Below, one piece after another: positions 9,948-19,200 of a stretch of DNA of 64,000 nucleotides; position 1 is the first letter of the stretch, and the number at the start of each line of letters is the position of its first letter. The stretch comes from Bartonella sp. DB5-6 (GTDB lineage Bacteria > Pseudomonadota > Alphaproteobacteria > Rhizobiales > Rhizobiaceae). Below the pieces are notes generated by a model. The model was given only the letters and a program-made list of their open reading frames with translations. It did no database searches and was not told the DNA's origin. The position numbers and the translations under genes were made by a program. The stretch spans positions 1 through 64,000 of the forward strand of contig NZ_JH725115.1 in assembly GCF_000278115.1 (NCBI RefSeq), given 5' to 3'.

Positions 9948-11324
9948 TTAAGATACTTTCCGCAAGCGAGCTGCAAAAAAACCATCCATTCCTAAAAACA
10001 CTTTTTTTTCATCAGTAAAATTTTGGTGACAAAAGTCTGCAGGCGTTGTTCGCAAAGTCCCCGCAAAAGAAAGCAAATGCGCCAGTGCGCCCATTTCCTC
10101 CGCACAAATAGGCTCTAAAACAATGTCACCACGTGCCGATAAAACTTTCTCAATGAGATCTTCACCTTCTTCTCTTGCCAATGAACAATTGGAAAAAACA
10201 ATACGCCCCCCCTTCTTGACCAAAGCAATTGCCGCCAAGAGTAAATCATATTGCAATGCCGCTAATTTGCCAACATCATCTACCGATTTTGTCCATAAAA
10301 TATCCGGATGACGCCGTATTGTTCCTGTAGAAGAACAAGGGGCATCAAGAAGAACAGCATCAAAAAGCTGTTTGGGATGAAAATTTCTCACATCCCCCTG
10401 CCAAGTGCGAACTGAAAAATGAAGCCGTTCCATATTTTCTTTTAAACGCTTTACCCGATTAGCAGACATATCAACCGCTGTCACATTAGCCCCCTGCAAA
10501 GCCAATTGTGCTGTTTTTCCTCCCGGACTCGCACAAAGATCAGCAACATTTTTGCCCTGAATATTTCCAAGTAAACAAGCAGGCAACGCTGCAGCAAAAT
10601 CTTGAACCCACCAAGCCCCTTGCCTATAGCCTGGTAAATCAGAAACAGAACAATCCACATGGCTTAACCGAACCGAACCATTGGGCAAAACAACACCGCC
10701 AAGCCGCTTAGCCCATTCAACACTGTCGGATTTAACTGTCAAATCAAGAGGGGGTGGAACACTTTGAATTTCTAAAATCTGTTCAGCCTTTTCTTTTCCA
10801 TAAGCTGACACTAACAGCTCCCCAAACCACACCGGAATCTCTTCAATGGTAGGAACCTGTTGGCGCAACACATCTGCCTCACGTGCAACATTGCGTAAAA
10901 GTGCATTCACCATCGCTGAAAAACGGCGCATACGAGGATCAAGTTTAGCTACACGCACTGCTAAATCAATCGCAGCATGATCAGGAATATCAAGGTAAAG
11001 AATCTGTGCCACACTGATATGCAAAAGATGCTGCAATGAAAATGCTTGTGAAGGCAAAGTCCGCACTAAAAAGCGTGATAAAGCAGCTGTAATTTGTCCC
11101 CGACGACGCAATGCCGCTGCCAAAATAGCACGACACAGTAAACGATCTCGATGTGAAAACCTTAAATATTGTGGATGTCCATGTTCATTATCCGTTAAAC
11201 CAGAAAGAGACGCATGCTTATCAAGCACTGCCCCTAAAAGACGCACACACACCTGCCGAACAGCTAATCCCGGAACATTTTTTTCGGACACACGCCCCGC
11301 TTTTTCGTGCTTCAAAACGGACAC
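9948..11324 (-). CDS. RsmB/NOP family rRNA cytosine-C5 methyltransferase
   Basis: An S-adenosylmethionine-dependent RNA m5C methyltransferase of the RsmB (Fmu/Sun) type. The N-terminal NusB-like RNA-binding domain covers about residues 20-150. The catalytic domain has the SAM-binding segment VADLCASPGGKTAQL and the two catalytic-cysteine motifs, LLDAPCSSTGTIRRHPD and FSNCSLAREEGED. The expected target is 16S rRNA C967, by homology. The first start is a GTG at 11324, tight against an AGAG; a slightly later GTG is possible. It is 29 bases downstream of htpX on the same strand, so they are probably co-transcribed. Confidence 0.92.
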   Translation of the reverse strand: MSVLKHEKAGRVSEKNVPGLAVRQVCVRLLGAVLDKHASLSGLTDNEHGHPQYLRFSHRDRLLCRAILAAALRRRGQITAALSRFLVRTLPSQAFSLQHLLHISVAQILYLDIPDHAAIDLAVRVAKLDPRMRRFSAMVNALLRNVAREADVLRQQVPTIEEIPVWFGELLVSAYGKEKAEQILEIQSVPPPLDLTVKSDSVEWAKRLGGVVLPNGSVRLSHVDCSVSDLPGYRQGAWWVQDFAAALPACLLGNIQGKNVADLCASPGGKTAQLALQGANVTAVDMSANRVKRLKENMERLHFSVRTWQGDVRNFHPKQLFDAVLLDAPCSSTGTIRRHPDILWTKSVDDVGKLAALQYDLLLAAIALVKKGGRIVFSNCSLAREEGEDLIEKVLSARGDIVLEPICAEEMGALAHLLSFAGTLRTTPADFCHQNFTDEKKVFLGMDGFFAARLRKVS

Positions 11325-11353
11325 CTCTTTATGTCTTTATCCCCTCAAAAGCT

Positions 11354-12397
11354 CTATGATCGAGGTTTTTTTGAATCTTCATAACGAAGCCAAGAAGGGC
11401 GTTTTGTAACGCGTTGAACAGTATCATTTTCCTGATTACCTGATACACTAGTTTGCGCATTATGATCAAAATCTCCATAATCTATCCCCCTTTTTTCATG
11501 CAAACCACCTTCTTTATTCCACCCCATACCTTTGGATATTGCCCCCTTCATCTCCTCTGCTTGTCGACGAAGAGCCGCAATACGATTCGCAGTCGCCGGA
11601 TGGGTAGAAAAAAGGCTATCGGCCCCTTCCCCGCTCAACGGATTGATAATAAACATATGTGCTGTTGCCGGATTATGCTCTGCTTCCTCATTGTATACTC
11701 CACGTCCACCATCGGCAATTTTACGCAATGCCGAAGCCAACCATAAAGGATTACCACATATTTCAGCTCCCCGCCGATCAGCAGCATATTCACGCGTACG
11801 ACTAATAGCCATTTGCACCAACATTGCCGCAAAAGGCGCCACAAGCAAAGCAATAATGCCCCCAAGCCCCCCACCATGAGAATTTTCTGAAGAATTACGC
11901 GTTCCCCCCATAAAAAAAGCGAAATTACCGAGCATAGAAATCGCTCCTGCAATCGTTGCGGTCAGAGTCATTGTTAACGTATCACGGTGCTCAATATGTG
12001 CTAGCTCATGCGCCATAACGCCTGCAATTTCCTCCACACTCAATTGCTCTAACAACCCAGTACTCGCAGCAACAGCTGCATTTTGAGGATTACGTCCCGT
12101 AGCAAAAGCATTTGGCTGCGCACTCTCAATAACATAAACTTTTGGTTGAGGAAGAGAAGCTTTTTGTACTAAATCGCTCACAATCTTATAATAAACTGGT
12201 GAGGAATACTGATTAACTTCACGCGCACCATACATGCGTAAAACGATTTTATCAGAATTCCAATAAGAAAAAAAATTCAAACCACTTGCCATCAATAGAG
12301 CAATGATCATGCCACTGCCCCCCCCAACAAGATAACCAACCCCCATAAAAAGAGCGGTCATAAAAGCCAAAAGCATTGCCGTACGCATTATATTCAT
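11354..12397 (-). CDS. htpX: zinc metalloprotease HtpX
   Basis: HtpX is an inner-membrane M48 metalloprotease that degrades misfolded membrane proteins alongside FtsH. Two hydrophobic helices lie at about residues 5-45, the HELAH zinc motif is at 130-134, two further hydrophobic segments occur at about 145-200, and the third zinc ligand lies in the [11 protein letters not shown] segment. The 347 residues exceed the roughly 290 of E. coli HtpX because of a polar C-terminal tail (about 300-347) that is usual in this order. It is divergent from the SdhAF4-like gene and sits upstream of the RsmB gene. Confidence 0.95.
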   Translation of the reverse strand: MNIMRTAMLLAFMTALFMGVGYLVGGGSGMIIALLMASGLNFFSYWNSDKIVLRMYGAREVNQYSSPVYYKIVSDLVQKASLPQPKVYVIESAQPNAFATGRNPQNAAVAASTGLLEQLSVEEIAGVMAHELAHIEHRDTLTMTLTATIAGAISMLGNFAFFMGGTRNSSENSHGGGLGGIIALLVAPFAAMLVQMAISRTREYAADRRGAEICGNPLWLASALRKIADGGRGVYNEEAEHNPATAHMFIINPLSGEGADSLFSTHPATANRIAALRRQAEEMKGAISKGMGWNKEGGLHEKRGIDYGDFDHNAQTSVSGNQENDTVQRVTKRPSWLRYEDSKKPRS

Positions 12398-12480
12398 TAC
12401 TCAAAAAACTCCATGATAAAAGACAATCATTCCTATATGATGGGGTTTTCTTTCTGCTTCTTCAATGGAATAGGTGTAAA

Positions 12481-12696
12481 ATGGATAAAAAAGACAAGAA
12501 AATAAGCACTCAAAATGCAACCGCAGATAAACAACAATCCCTCTCTCCCGCAGCAAAACGCGCCCTAAACGAAGCCGAGGAAAGGCGTAAACATGAAATA
12601 AAGGAAGAAAGACCTTTAGAAAATGGTGGACGCGGCGGCAAAGACCCTTCACGTTATGGAGACTGGGAAATTAAAGGCCGCGCCATTGACTTTTAA
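12481..12696 (+). CDS. DUF1674 protein, succinate dehydrogenase assembly factor 4-like
   Basis: A 71-residue protein with the DUF1674/SDHAF4 signature near its C-terminus: GGRGGKDPSRYGDWEIKGRA ending in IDF. In eukaryotes SDHAF4 protects and loads flavinylated SdhA during complex II assembly; the bacterial role is inferred from that. The N-terminal half is highly charged (Lys, Glu) and probably disordered. The frame is open back to 12376, which would overlap htpX, but the ATG at 12481 has an AGGTG five bases upstream and agrees with family length. It is divergent from htpX and convergent with rpsP. Confidence 0.88.
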   Translation: MDKKDKKISTQNATADKQQSLSPAAKRALNEAEERRKHEIKEERPLENGGRGGKDPSRYGDWEIKGRAIDF

Positions 12697-12743
12697 AAGA
12701 GTCATACTGATTTTAGAAAAAACAAACACCTTATCAAATGAAG

Positions 12744-12770
12744 ATCCGTTTTTGATAGACAAAAACGGAT
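12744..12770. terminator. perfect 11-bp stem-loop between convergent genes
   Basis: ATCCGTTTTTG (12744-12754) and its exact complement CAAAAACGGAT (12760-12770) enclose a 5-base loop. The U-rich and A-rich arms give T runs on either strand, so it can serve as a bidirectional terminator for the DUF1674 gene (ending 12696) and rpsP (ending 12830). Confidence 0.65.
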
Positions 12771-12829
12771 AACAATCACTTTTCTCGATAAAAGCTTCTA
12801 AAAGCACAATTGATTATTTTTAAAAGCAA

Positions 12830-13192
12830 TCAGGCTTCTGCTGTTGACTCTGCCGCTTCTTCAGCAGCTTGCTTTGCTGCTGCAATACGTTCTTGTGCCT
12901 TTTTACCAGGTTCACCTTTGTGTGGATTATTGCGGATTGGACGCTTTTTTAAACCAGCCGCATCCAAAAACCGTAAAACGCGATCTGTTGGCTGTGCACC
13001 TTGACCAAGCCAATATTGAATACGTTCTTCGTTCAGCTTCACACGTGGCCCATCTTTAGGCAACATGGGATCCCATGCACCAACACGCTCAAGAAACCGC
13101 CCATCACGCGGACTACGAACATCTGCAACCACAATGTGATAGTAAGGACGCTTTTTGGAGCCTCCACGGGACAAACGAATTTTTAATGCCAT
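12830..13192 (-). CDS. rpsP: 30S ribosomal protein S16
   Basis: S16 is a small-subunit assembly protein. The start [20 protein letters not shown] is diagnostic, followed by VGAWDPM and the [21 protein letters not shown] segment. An Ala/Glu-rich tail (about residues 95-120) is usual in alphaproteobacteria. AGGAG lies at good spacing before the ATG. It follows ffh and the chorismate mutase gene with 16 bases between stop and start, forming one transcription unit. The rimM-trmD-rplS genes that commonly follow rpsP are not here; the next gene faces the opposite way. Confidence 0.97.
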   Translation of the reverse strand: MALKIRLSRGGSKKRPYYHIVVADVRSPRDGRFLERVGAWDPMLPKDGPRVKLNEERIQYWLGQGAQPTDRVLRFLDAAGLKKRPIRNNPHKGEPGKKAQERIAAAKQAAEEAAESTAEA

Positions 13193-13208
13193 ATTTTATC
13201 TCCTATTT

Positions 13209-13532
13209 TCAGCTCTGGCTTTCGTTTAAATTTACTTGTTTTTGTTCTTCAGCAATCAACTCATGATGATGCACAACCTCTTTAATGATAAACTTCAAAA
13301 ATCTTTCAGAAAAATCAGGATCGAGATGACTATCTGTAGCCAATTGCCGCAACCGCTCAACTTGTCGCTGCTCACGCAGAGTGTCAACTGTAGGCAAATC
13401 ATAACGGGCTTTTAAGTGCCCAACAGCTTGCGTACAACGAAAACGCTCTGCCAAAATATGGATCAACGCTGCATCAAAATTATCAATAGAGGTACGTAAA
13501 CGCGCCAATTCATCCAATATTTTTTCCTGCAT
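13209..13532 (-). CDS. chorismate mutase, AroQ type
   Basis: Converts chorismate to prephenate, the branch point to phenylalanine and tyrosine. The 107-residue all-helical protein fits the monofunctional AroQ class: the first helix LARLRTSIDNFDAALIHILAERFRCTQ carries the active-site Arg, with VGHLKARYDLP and REQRQVERL following. It lies between ffh (24 bases) and rpsP (16 bases), in line with other Hyphomicrobiales. The product feeds the prephenate/arogenate dehydrogenase gene at 39023-39955. A GAAGGAAA ribosome site precedes the ATG. Confidence 0.9.
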   Translation of the reverse strand: MQEKILDELARLRTSIDNFDAALIHILAERFRCTQAVGHLKARYDLPTVDTLREQRQVERLRQLATDSHLDPDFSERFLKFIIKEVVHHHELIAEEQKQVNLNESQS

Positions 13533-13556
13533 GATATTTCCTTCTCTCTTTACATC

Positions 13557-15128
13557 TTATTTTTTCTTGAGATGCTGAGGAAACAACCCCTTATCAGCAG
13601 TGCCATTGGAAAGGCTAGGAAAAACAGGCCCACAACGCCTTGGAAGACCAGGTAAAGCCTTCCCTCCATTACCACTTTCAATCTGTTTTTGAAGTGTTGA
13701 GAGCTGCTTTGGATCAAACCCCGATAAATCGGGCAAAGCTTCAGAATCCTTGACAACAGCTCCCATACCACCAAGCCCCATCTTAGAACCAAACCCTCCC
13801 AACATTTTTCCCATCAAGCCGCTTTTGCCCTTACCCCCTATGGCTTTGACCATATCAGCCATTTGGCGATGCATTTTCAAAAGCTTATTAATATCAGCAG
13901 CACTTGTACCAGAACCCTTAGCAATCCGTTGTTTACGACTATGTTTCAAAACTTCAGGATGAGCACGCTCTAGGGGAGTCATTGACGAAATAATAGCCAA
14001 TTGACGATTAAACAAACGATCATCAAGTCCCGCAGCAGCAATCTGATCTTTTACCTTACCAAAACCCGGCAACATTCCCATAACTCCGCCCATTCCCCCA
14101 AGTTTTTTCATTTTTTGCAATTGTTCTGCAAGGTCATTGAGATCGAATTTTCCAGCCTGCATTTTTTTTGCAAAAGCGGCCGCTTTCTCATGATCCATTG
14201 TCTCAGCAGCTTTTTCAACTAAAGAAACAATATCACCCATTCCGAGAATACGATCAGCAATGCGACTAGGATGAAACTCTTCCAAAGCATCTATTTTTTC
14301 ACCAGTTCCAATTGCTTTAATCGGCTTTCCCGTAATAGCACGCATTGAAAGAGCGGCACCACCGCGGCCATCACTATCCATACGTGTTAAAATAATTCCT
14401 GTAATTCCCACACGCTCATCAAAAGAACGCGCAAGGTGAACAGCATCTTGACCTGTAAGACTATCAGCAACCAACATAATTTCATGAGGAAGAGAACACG
14501 CTTTAATCGCAGCCAACTCAAGCATCAAAGCTTCATCAATGTGGTTACGTCCTGCCGTATCAAGAATCAAAACATCATAACCGCCTAATTTAGCGGCTTG
14601 TACCGCACGTGTTGCAATATCGACGGGAGACTGACCCGCAATAATAGGCAAACTTGCAAGTTTTGCTTGCTCTCCTAATTGGCGGAGTTGTTCCTGTGCC
14701 GCAGGTCGGCGTGTATCTAATGACGCCATGAGAACTTTTTTATTATTTTTGTCGGTTAAACGCTTTGCAAGCTTTGCTGTTGTCGTTGTTTTTCCAGAAC
14801 CTTGCAAACCAATCATCATGATAACAACAGGTGCTGGTGCATTTAAATCACTCAGAACTCCTTCATTTCCAAGAACATTAACCAATTCATCATGAACAAT
14901 TTTGACAACCATCTGTCCAGGTTTAATTGACTTAACAATTTCGGCCCCAACAGCTTTTTCACGAACCCTATCGGTAAAAGAACGCGCGACATCAAGTGCA
15001 ACATCAGCGTCCAATAAAGCGCGACGAATTTCGCGCAGGGCCTCTGCTACATCCTGATCCGACAAAGCTCCACGCCCTGTCAAATGAGACAGTATGGAGC
15101 CAAGACGCTCTTGTAAGGATTCAAACAT
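13557..15128 (-). CDS. ffh: signal recognition particle protein Ffh
   Basis: Ffh is the SRP54 GTPase that binds 4.5S RNA and targets signal sequences to FtsY at the membrane. N domain about residues 1-88. The G domain has GLQGSGKTTT (about 108-117), DTAGR, and a TRMDSDGRGG G4 region. The methionine-rich M domain runs from about 300, with GMGGVMGMLPG and the SRP RNA-binding segment around SRKQRIAKGSGTS. The last 30 residues (PRRCGPVF... ending KKK) differ from the Gly/Leu/Pro-rich tails of relatives, but this tail varies between species. First gene of the ffh-chorismate mutase-rpsP unit. Confidence 0.97.
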   Translation of the reverse strand: MFESLQERLGSILSHLTGRGALSDQDVAEALREIRRALLDADVALDVARSFTDRVREKAVGAEIVKSIKPGQMVVKIVHDELVNVLGNEGVLSDLNAPAPVVIMMIGLQGSGKTTTTAKLAKRLTDKNNKKVLMASLDTRRPAAQEQLRQLGEQAKLASLPIIAGQSPVDIATRAVQAAKLGGYDVLILDTAGRNHIDEALMLELAAIKACSLPHEIMLVADSLTGQDAVHLARSFDERVGITGIILTRMDSDGRGGAALSMRAITGKPIKAIGTGEKIDALEEFHPSRIADRILGMGDIVSLVEKAAETMDHEKAAAFAKKMQAGKFDLNDLAEQLQKMKKLGGMGGVMGMLPGFGKVKDQIAAAGLDDRLFNRQLAIISSMTPLERAHPEVLKHSRKQRIAKGSGTSAADINKLLKMHRQMADMVKAIGGKGKSGLMGKMLGGFGSKMGLGGMGAVVKDSEALPDLSGFDPKQLSTLQKQIESGNGGKALPGLPRRCGPVFPSLSNGTADKGLFPQHLKKK

Positions 15129-15344
15129 TATCTACCTCATTGCTGCATAACACACAAACCAAAGTGGCACCCGAGGACGCACCGCGTTGTCGGATGTTGA
15201 CCTCTGAGATCTTTTTATACCCTTAAAATGGGGTCTCAGTCAGTGGCTCCAAGTTAATTTTGTACCGAAAGCTCGCTCTTTCAAACAATAAAACCCTAGC
15301 TTTGTCAAGATTTATCATACAATATCTTTAAAAGAGAGCAAGCG

Positions 15345-16001
15345 TTATACTTCAAAGTTCCAAACCTCAACAGGCACAAAACGACCCGTTTCCTGTTCTA
15401 TATTCCATAATTCACCACTTGAAATATCAAACCAAACCCCATGCAACGTTAAAATACCCTGATCTTTTCTCGCCTTTATCCATGGAAATGTTTCTAAATT
15501 CTTCAACGAATGACGAATAGAAAGTTGCTCTAATGCAGTCTGCTGTTCTAACACAGACAACGACTTATTGCCAACAACCTCTTGTGCTGTTGGCGCCAAA
15601 AGGCTTATCCATTGACCAATAAAATCATTTGACGATAAAGACTTACATGTCCCCTTAAGAGCAGTGCTAATCCCCCCACAATGCGCATGACCAAAAACAA
15701 CAATATGCTTAACTTCAAGCAACTGCACCGCATATTCAAGAGCTGCTGATGTTGCGTGATATTGGTTATCAGGAGAAAAAGGAGGAACCAAATTTGCCAC
15801 GTTACGTATCGTAAAAATTTCGCCTGGCTTAGTATCAAAAACTGTTTCTGGTACTGCGCGCGAATCACAACAAGCAATGACCAAAACCTCAGGTTTTTGC
15901 CCCTCAAGCGCCAATTGTTGATAATGTGCTGTTTTATATGAAAAATGATTTTTTATAAAGGATCGGTAACCACTTAAAAGTCTTTCTGGCAAACACATCA
16001 T
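15345..16001 (-). CDS. beta-class carbonic anhydrase
   Basis: A 218-residue zinc enzyme interconverting CO2 and bicarbonate. The zinc ligands are visible: CCDSR at residues 44-48 and GHAHCGGI further on, with the Asp-Arg dyad D46/R48. Bicarbonate supply would support carboxylases such as the acetyl-CoA carboxylase whose alpha subunit is encoded at 52214-53170. It stands alone: 343 bases separate its 3' end from the end of ffh, with ffh's start in between, and a 253-base gap precedes the divergent glutamate dehydrogenase. Confidence 0.93.
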   Translation of the reverse strand: MMCLPERLLSGYRSFIKNHFSYKTAHYQQLALEGQKPEVLVIACCDSRAVPETVFDTKPGEIFTIRNVANLVPPFSPDNQYHATSAALEYAVQLLEVKHIVVFGHAHCGGISTALKGTCKSLSSNDFIGQWISLLAPTAQEVVGNKSLSVLEQQTALEQLSIRHSLKNLETFPWIKARKDQGILTLHGVWFDISSGELWNIEQETGRFVPVEVWNFEV

Positions 16002-16254
16002 TCTTTATTTACTTTCATTTTGTATATTTTTACAAACAAACTATTAACACAAAAAAACACTAAAAATGTCCTTTCATCGACATAATTTTTTAAAATGCCA
16101 AATTATTACTTATAAAGTGGAAGAAATAATTTTATTATCTCCAATATAAATAACTATTCCCCGCAAAAAGAAGGTGCTACAGTGCAGAGAATGGTATAAC
16201 GGCCTATTCTTATAAATAAGAGAGATTGCTAAAAGCAAAAAAGGGAAAAATATT

Positions 16255-19200
16255 GTGATAAAACAAAAAACATCAGAGATAAAAAGCAATCAAGACAAAA
16301 TAGAACAAATCCTTTTTGCTCATACTGATAAAGAAGATATTGCTTGTTACGAGAATGAGGAACTCCAAAAAGCCGTAACCACCGCGATTAAAGCCTTTAA
16401 CCTCCATCAAGCAGGAAAAAGCACCATCTACTTTGAACAAAATTTGACCCGCAACCATAAACCTATAACCGTTGTCACACTTGTCAACGATAACAAACCC
16501 TTCCTGCTTGATTCGATTTTAAATATCTTTAATCAGCACAAAAATCATATTTATTTGATTGCACATCCCGTACTTGATTGCGCTTCTGGACAGCGCATCA
16601 GCCTCATGCAAATTCATATAGAGCCATTAAACGAACAGCAAATACAAAAACTGCAAAATGAAATCACCTTAGTTCTTGAACAAGTTAATGCAGCTGTACA
16701 AGACTGGGAACCTATGCTTAAAGAAGTCGAAAAGCATATCCATGCTTATCAAACAAATCTCCCAGCACACTACAAACAAGAAGGTGAAAAAGCCATTGAA
16801 TTTCTTAACTGGTTGATGGACCATAATTTTATCTTCCTTGGCATGCGCACTTATAACTTCACCAAAAACCAAGAGCCCACAAAAGCCTTTACAGCCAGCG
16901 ACGTTGAATTGGGTATTCTCACAGATACCTCTATTCGTATTATTGGTGATGCAAGAGTGGAAGAACCTCCCCAAGAAATCCTCTCTTTTATGGAAAGCGA
17001 TAACTTGCTTATTGTGACGAAAGCCAACAGCCGTTCAAAAATTCACCGTCTTGTTTGGCTCGATTATATTGGTCTTAAAATCTTTGATAAAGAAGGCAAG
17101 TTGTGTGGAGAATTGCGCATTGTAGGGTTATTTACTTCCTCAGCTTATACGCGCTCTATCTTGCAAATCCCTTTTTTAAAAGAAAAAGCAAAAACCATTA
17201 TTCAACGCCTTGGACACAATCGCGCCGACTATTCTGGAAAAGCACTCATCAGTGTTTTAGAAACATATCCAAGAGATGAAATGTTTCGCTCTGACGTTGA
17301 TACATTAACAGAAAATGCCAAACTTATCATGCAATTAGACGAACGCCCACGTCTACGAGTGCTCGCCCATATTGATTCTTTTGGGCGTTTTGTTTCTATA
17401 CTTGTCTATGTTCCCCGTGACCAATATAGCAGCAATATTCGCGAAAAAATTGGTGAATACTTTGTTGAGCTCTACCAAGGTGATTTTTTTGAATCCTATC
17501 CACTCTTCTTAGAAAGCACTCTCATCCGTGTTCATTATATCATCCATCGAAAAGGGAGCGAAAGCGCCCCTGTTATTGAGCGCACAGTGCTTGAACAAAA
17601 TGTTCGTTCCATAGCACGCAGCTGGGAAGACAGTGTTCAAACCATAGCTCTTACCCGTAAAGCAACAGACCAACAAATGCGTTTAGCTAGCCAGTTTCCC
17701 AACAGCTATCGTGACTTATTTTCGGCTGAAGATGCAATTGAAGATGCTGGGCATATTTTAAGTCTTCATGATAAAAAACCGCTTTTCGTTACTTTTTATC
17801 ATACACACAACAAAGAAAAACAAAGCATTTCTCTTCGGCTCTTTCACCGCCATAAAGCATTAGCCCTTTCCAAGCGCGTACCACTTCTTGAAAATATGGG
17901 ATTTCGGGTCATTGCTGAGCAAACACTTGAATTACCAGACGGCAATGAACACTCCGTATATCTTCATGATATGCAACTAGAGAGCGCCTTCCAACTTTGT
18001 ATTGATTTCGACAAAAACAGTCAAAAACACGCCGAAACATTCACAGCTATTTGGTCCCAAGATGCTGATAATGATGCCTTTAATGCTTTAACGCAAACCG
18101 CTCAATTTGATTGGCATGAAATTGTCATCTTGCGCCATTATGGACGCTATCTCCAACAAGCCGGAATCCCTTATTCACAAGATCGCGTCGCCCAAACTTT
18201 AAACGCCTACCCAGACATTACCCAAGATCTTTATACTCTGTTTCATTTGAAATTTCATCAAAGCCATACAGAAAAAGAGCGAAAAAAAAATCAGAAAGTC
18301 ATTCAACAACGTATTGAAGAAAAACTACAGAAAGTATCAGGCTTAGATGATGATCTCATCTTACGCCGTTATCGTAATCTCATTGATGCAAGTTTACGAA
18401 CCAATGCCTTTACCCCTCTAGCAAATGGTAGCCCGCGGCGTATTTTAGCAACAAAGTTAGATCCACGCCAAATTGAAGGCTTACCTGAACCGCGTCCTTA
18501 TCGAGAAATTTTTGTTTATGGACCAGAAGTTGAAGGAGTCCATTTGCGCTTTGGTCCTATCGCCCGCGGTGGAATTCGTTGGTCTGATCGTGCATTAGAT
18601 TATCGCACTGAAGTGCTAAGCCTAGTCAAAGCCCAACAGGTTAAAAATTCAGTTATCGTTCCCGTTGGTGCAAAAGGTGGATTTTATCCTCATCGTCTTC
18701 CCCAAACCAATGACCGTTCTGTAATCATAGAAACCGCACGACAAGCTTATATTGACTTTATCACAGCTTTGCTTTCTATCACCGACAATCTAGTGAACGG
18801 TAAAATAAACGCTCCTCACAACATCATCTGCCATGATGACCATGATCCTTATTTTGTTGTTGCTGCCGACAAAGGCACAGCAACCTTTTCTGATACAGCA
18901 AACAGCATCAGCCAAGCAAACCACTTTTGGCTCGATGATGCTTTTGCCTCTGGAGGTTCAGCAGGCTATGACCATAAAGCCATTGGGATTACAGCTAAAG
19001 GTGCATGGGAAGCAGTTAAAAGACATTTTCGAGAATTGTTTAATCGCGATATTCAAACAACTCCCTTTACCTGTATCGGTGTTGGTGACATGTCTGGCGA
19101 TGTTTTTGGCAATGGAATGCTCCTTTCCAAACAAACAAAACTTATCGCCGCCTTTGATCACCGCGATATCTTTATTGACCCAGATCCAAACATAGCTGAG

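Noticed and set aside
13557-13680. Possible frameshift at the C-terminus of Ffh
   Set aside because: The tail PRRCGPVF to KKK differs from the Gly/Leu-rich tails of relatives, but no other frame gives a better tail, and the final Lys run is normal for the family.
15129-15344. Possible SRP 4.5S RNA gene upstream of ffh
   Set aside because: No GGTG...CAGG / AGCAG tetraloop region typical of 4.5S RNA could be found in this gap on either strand.
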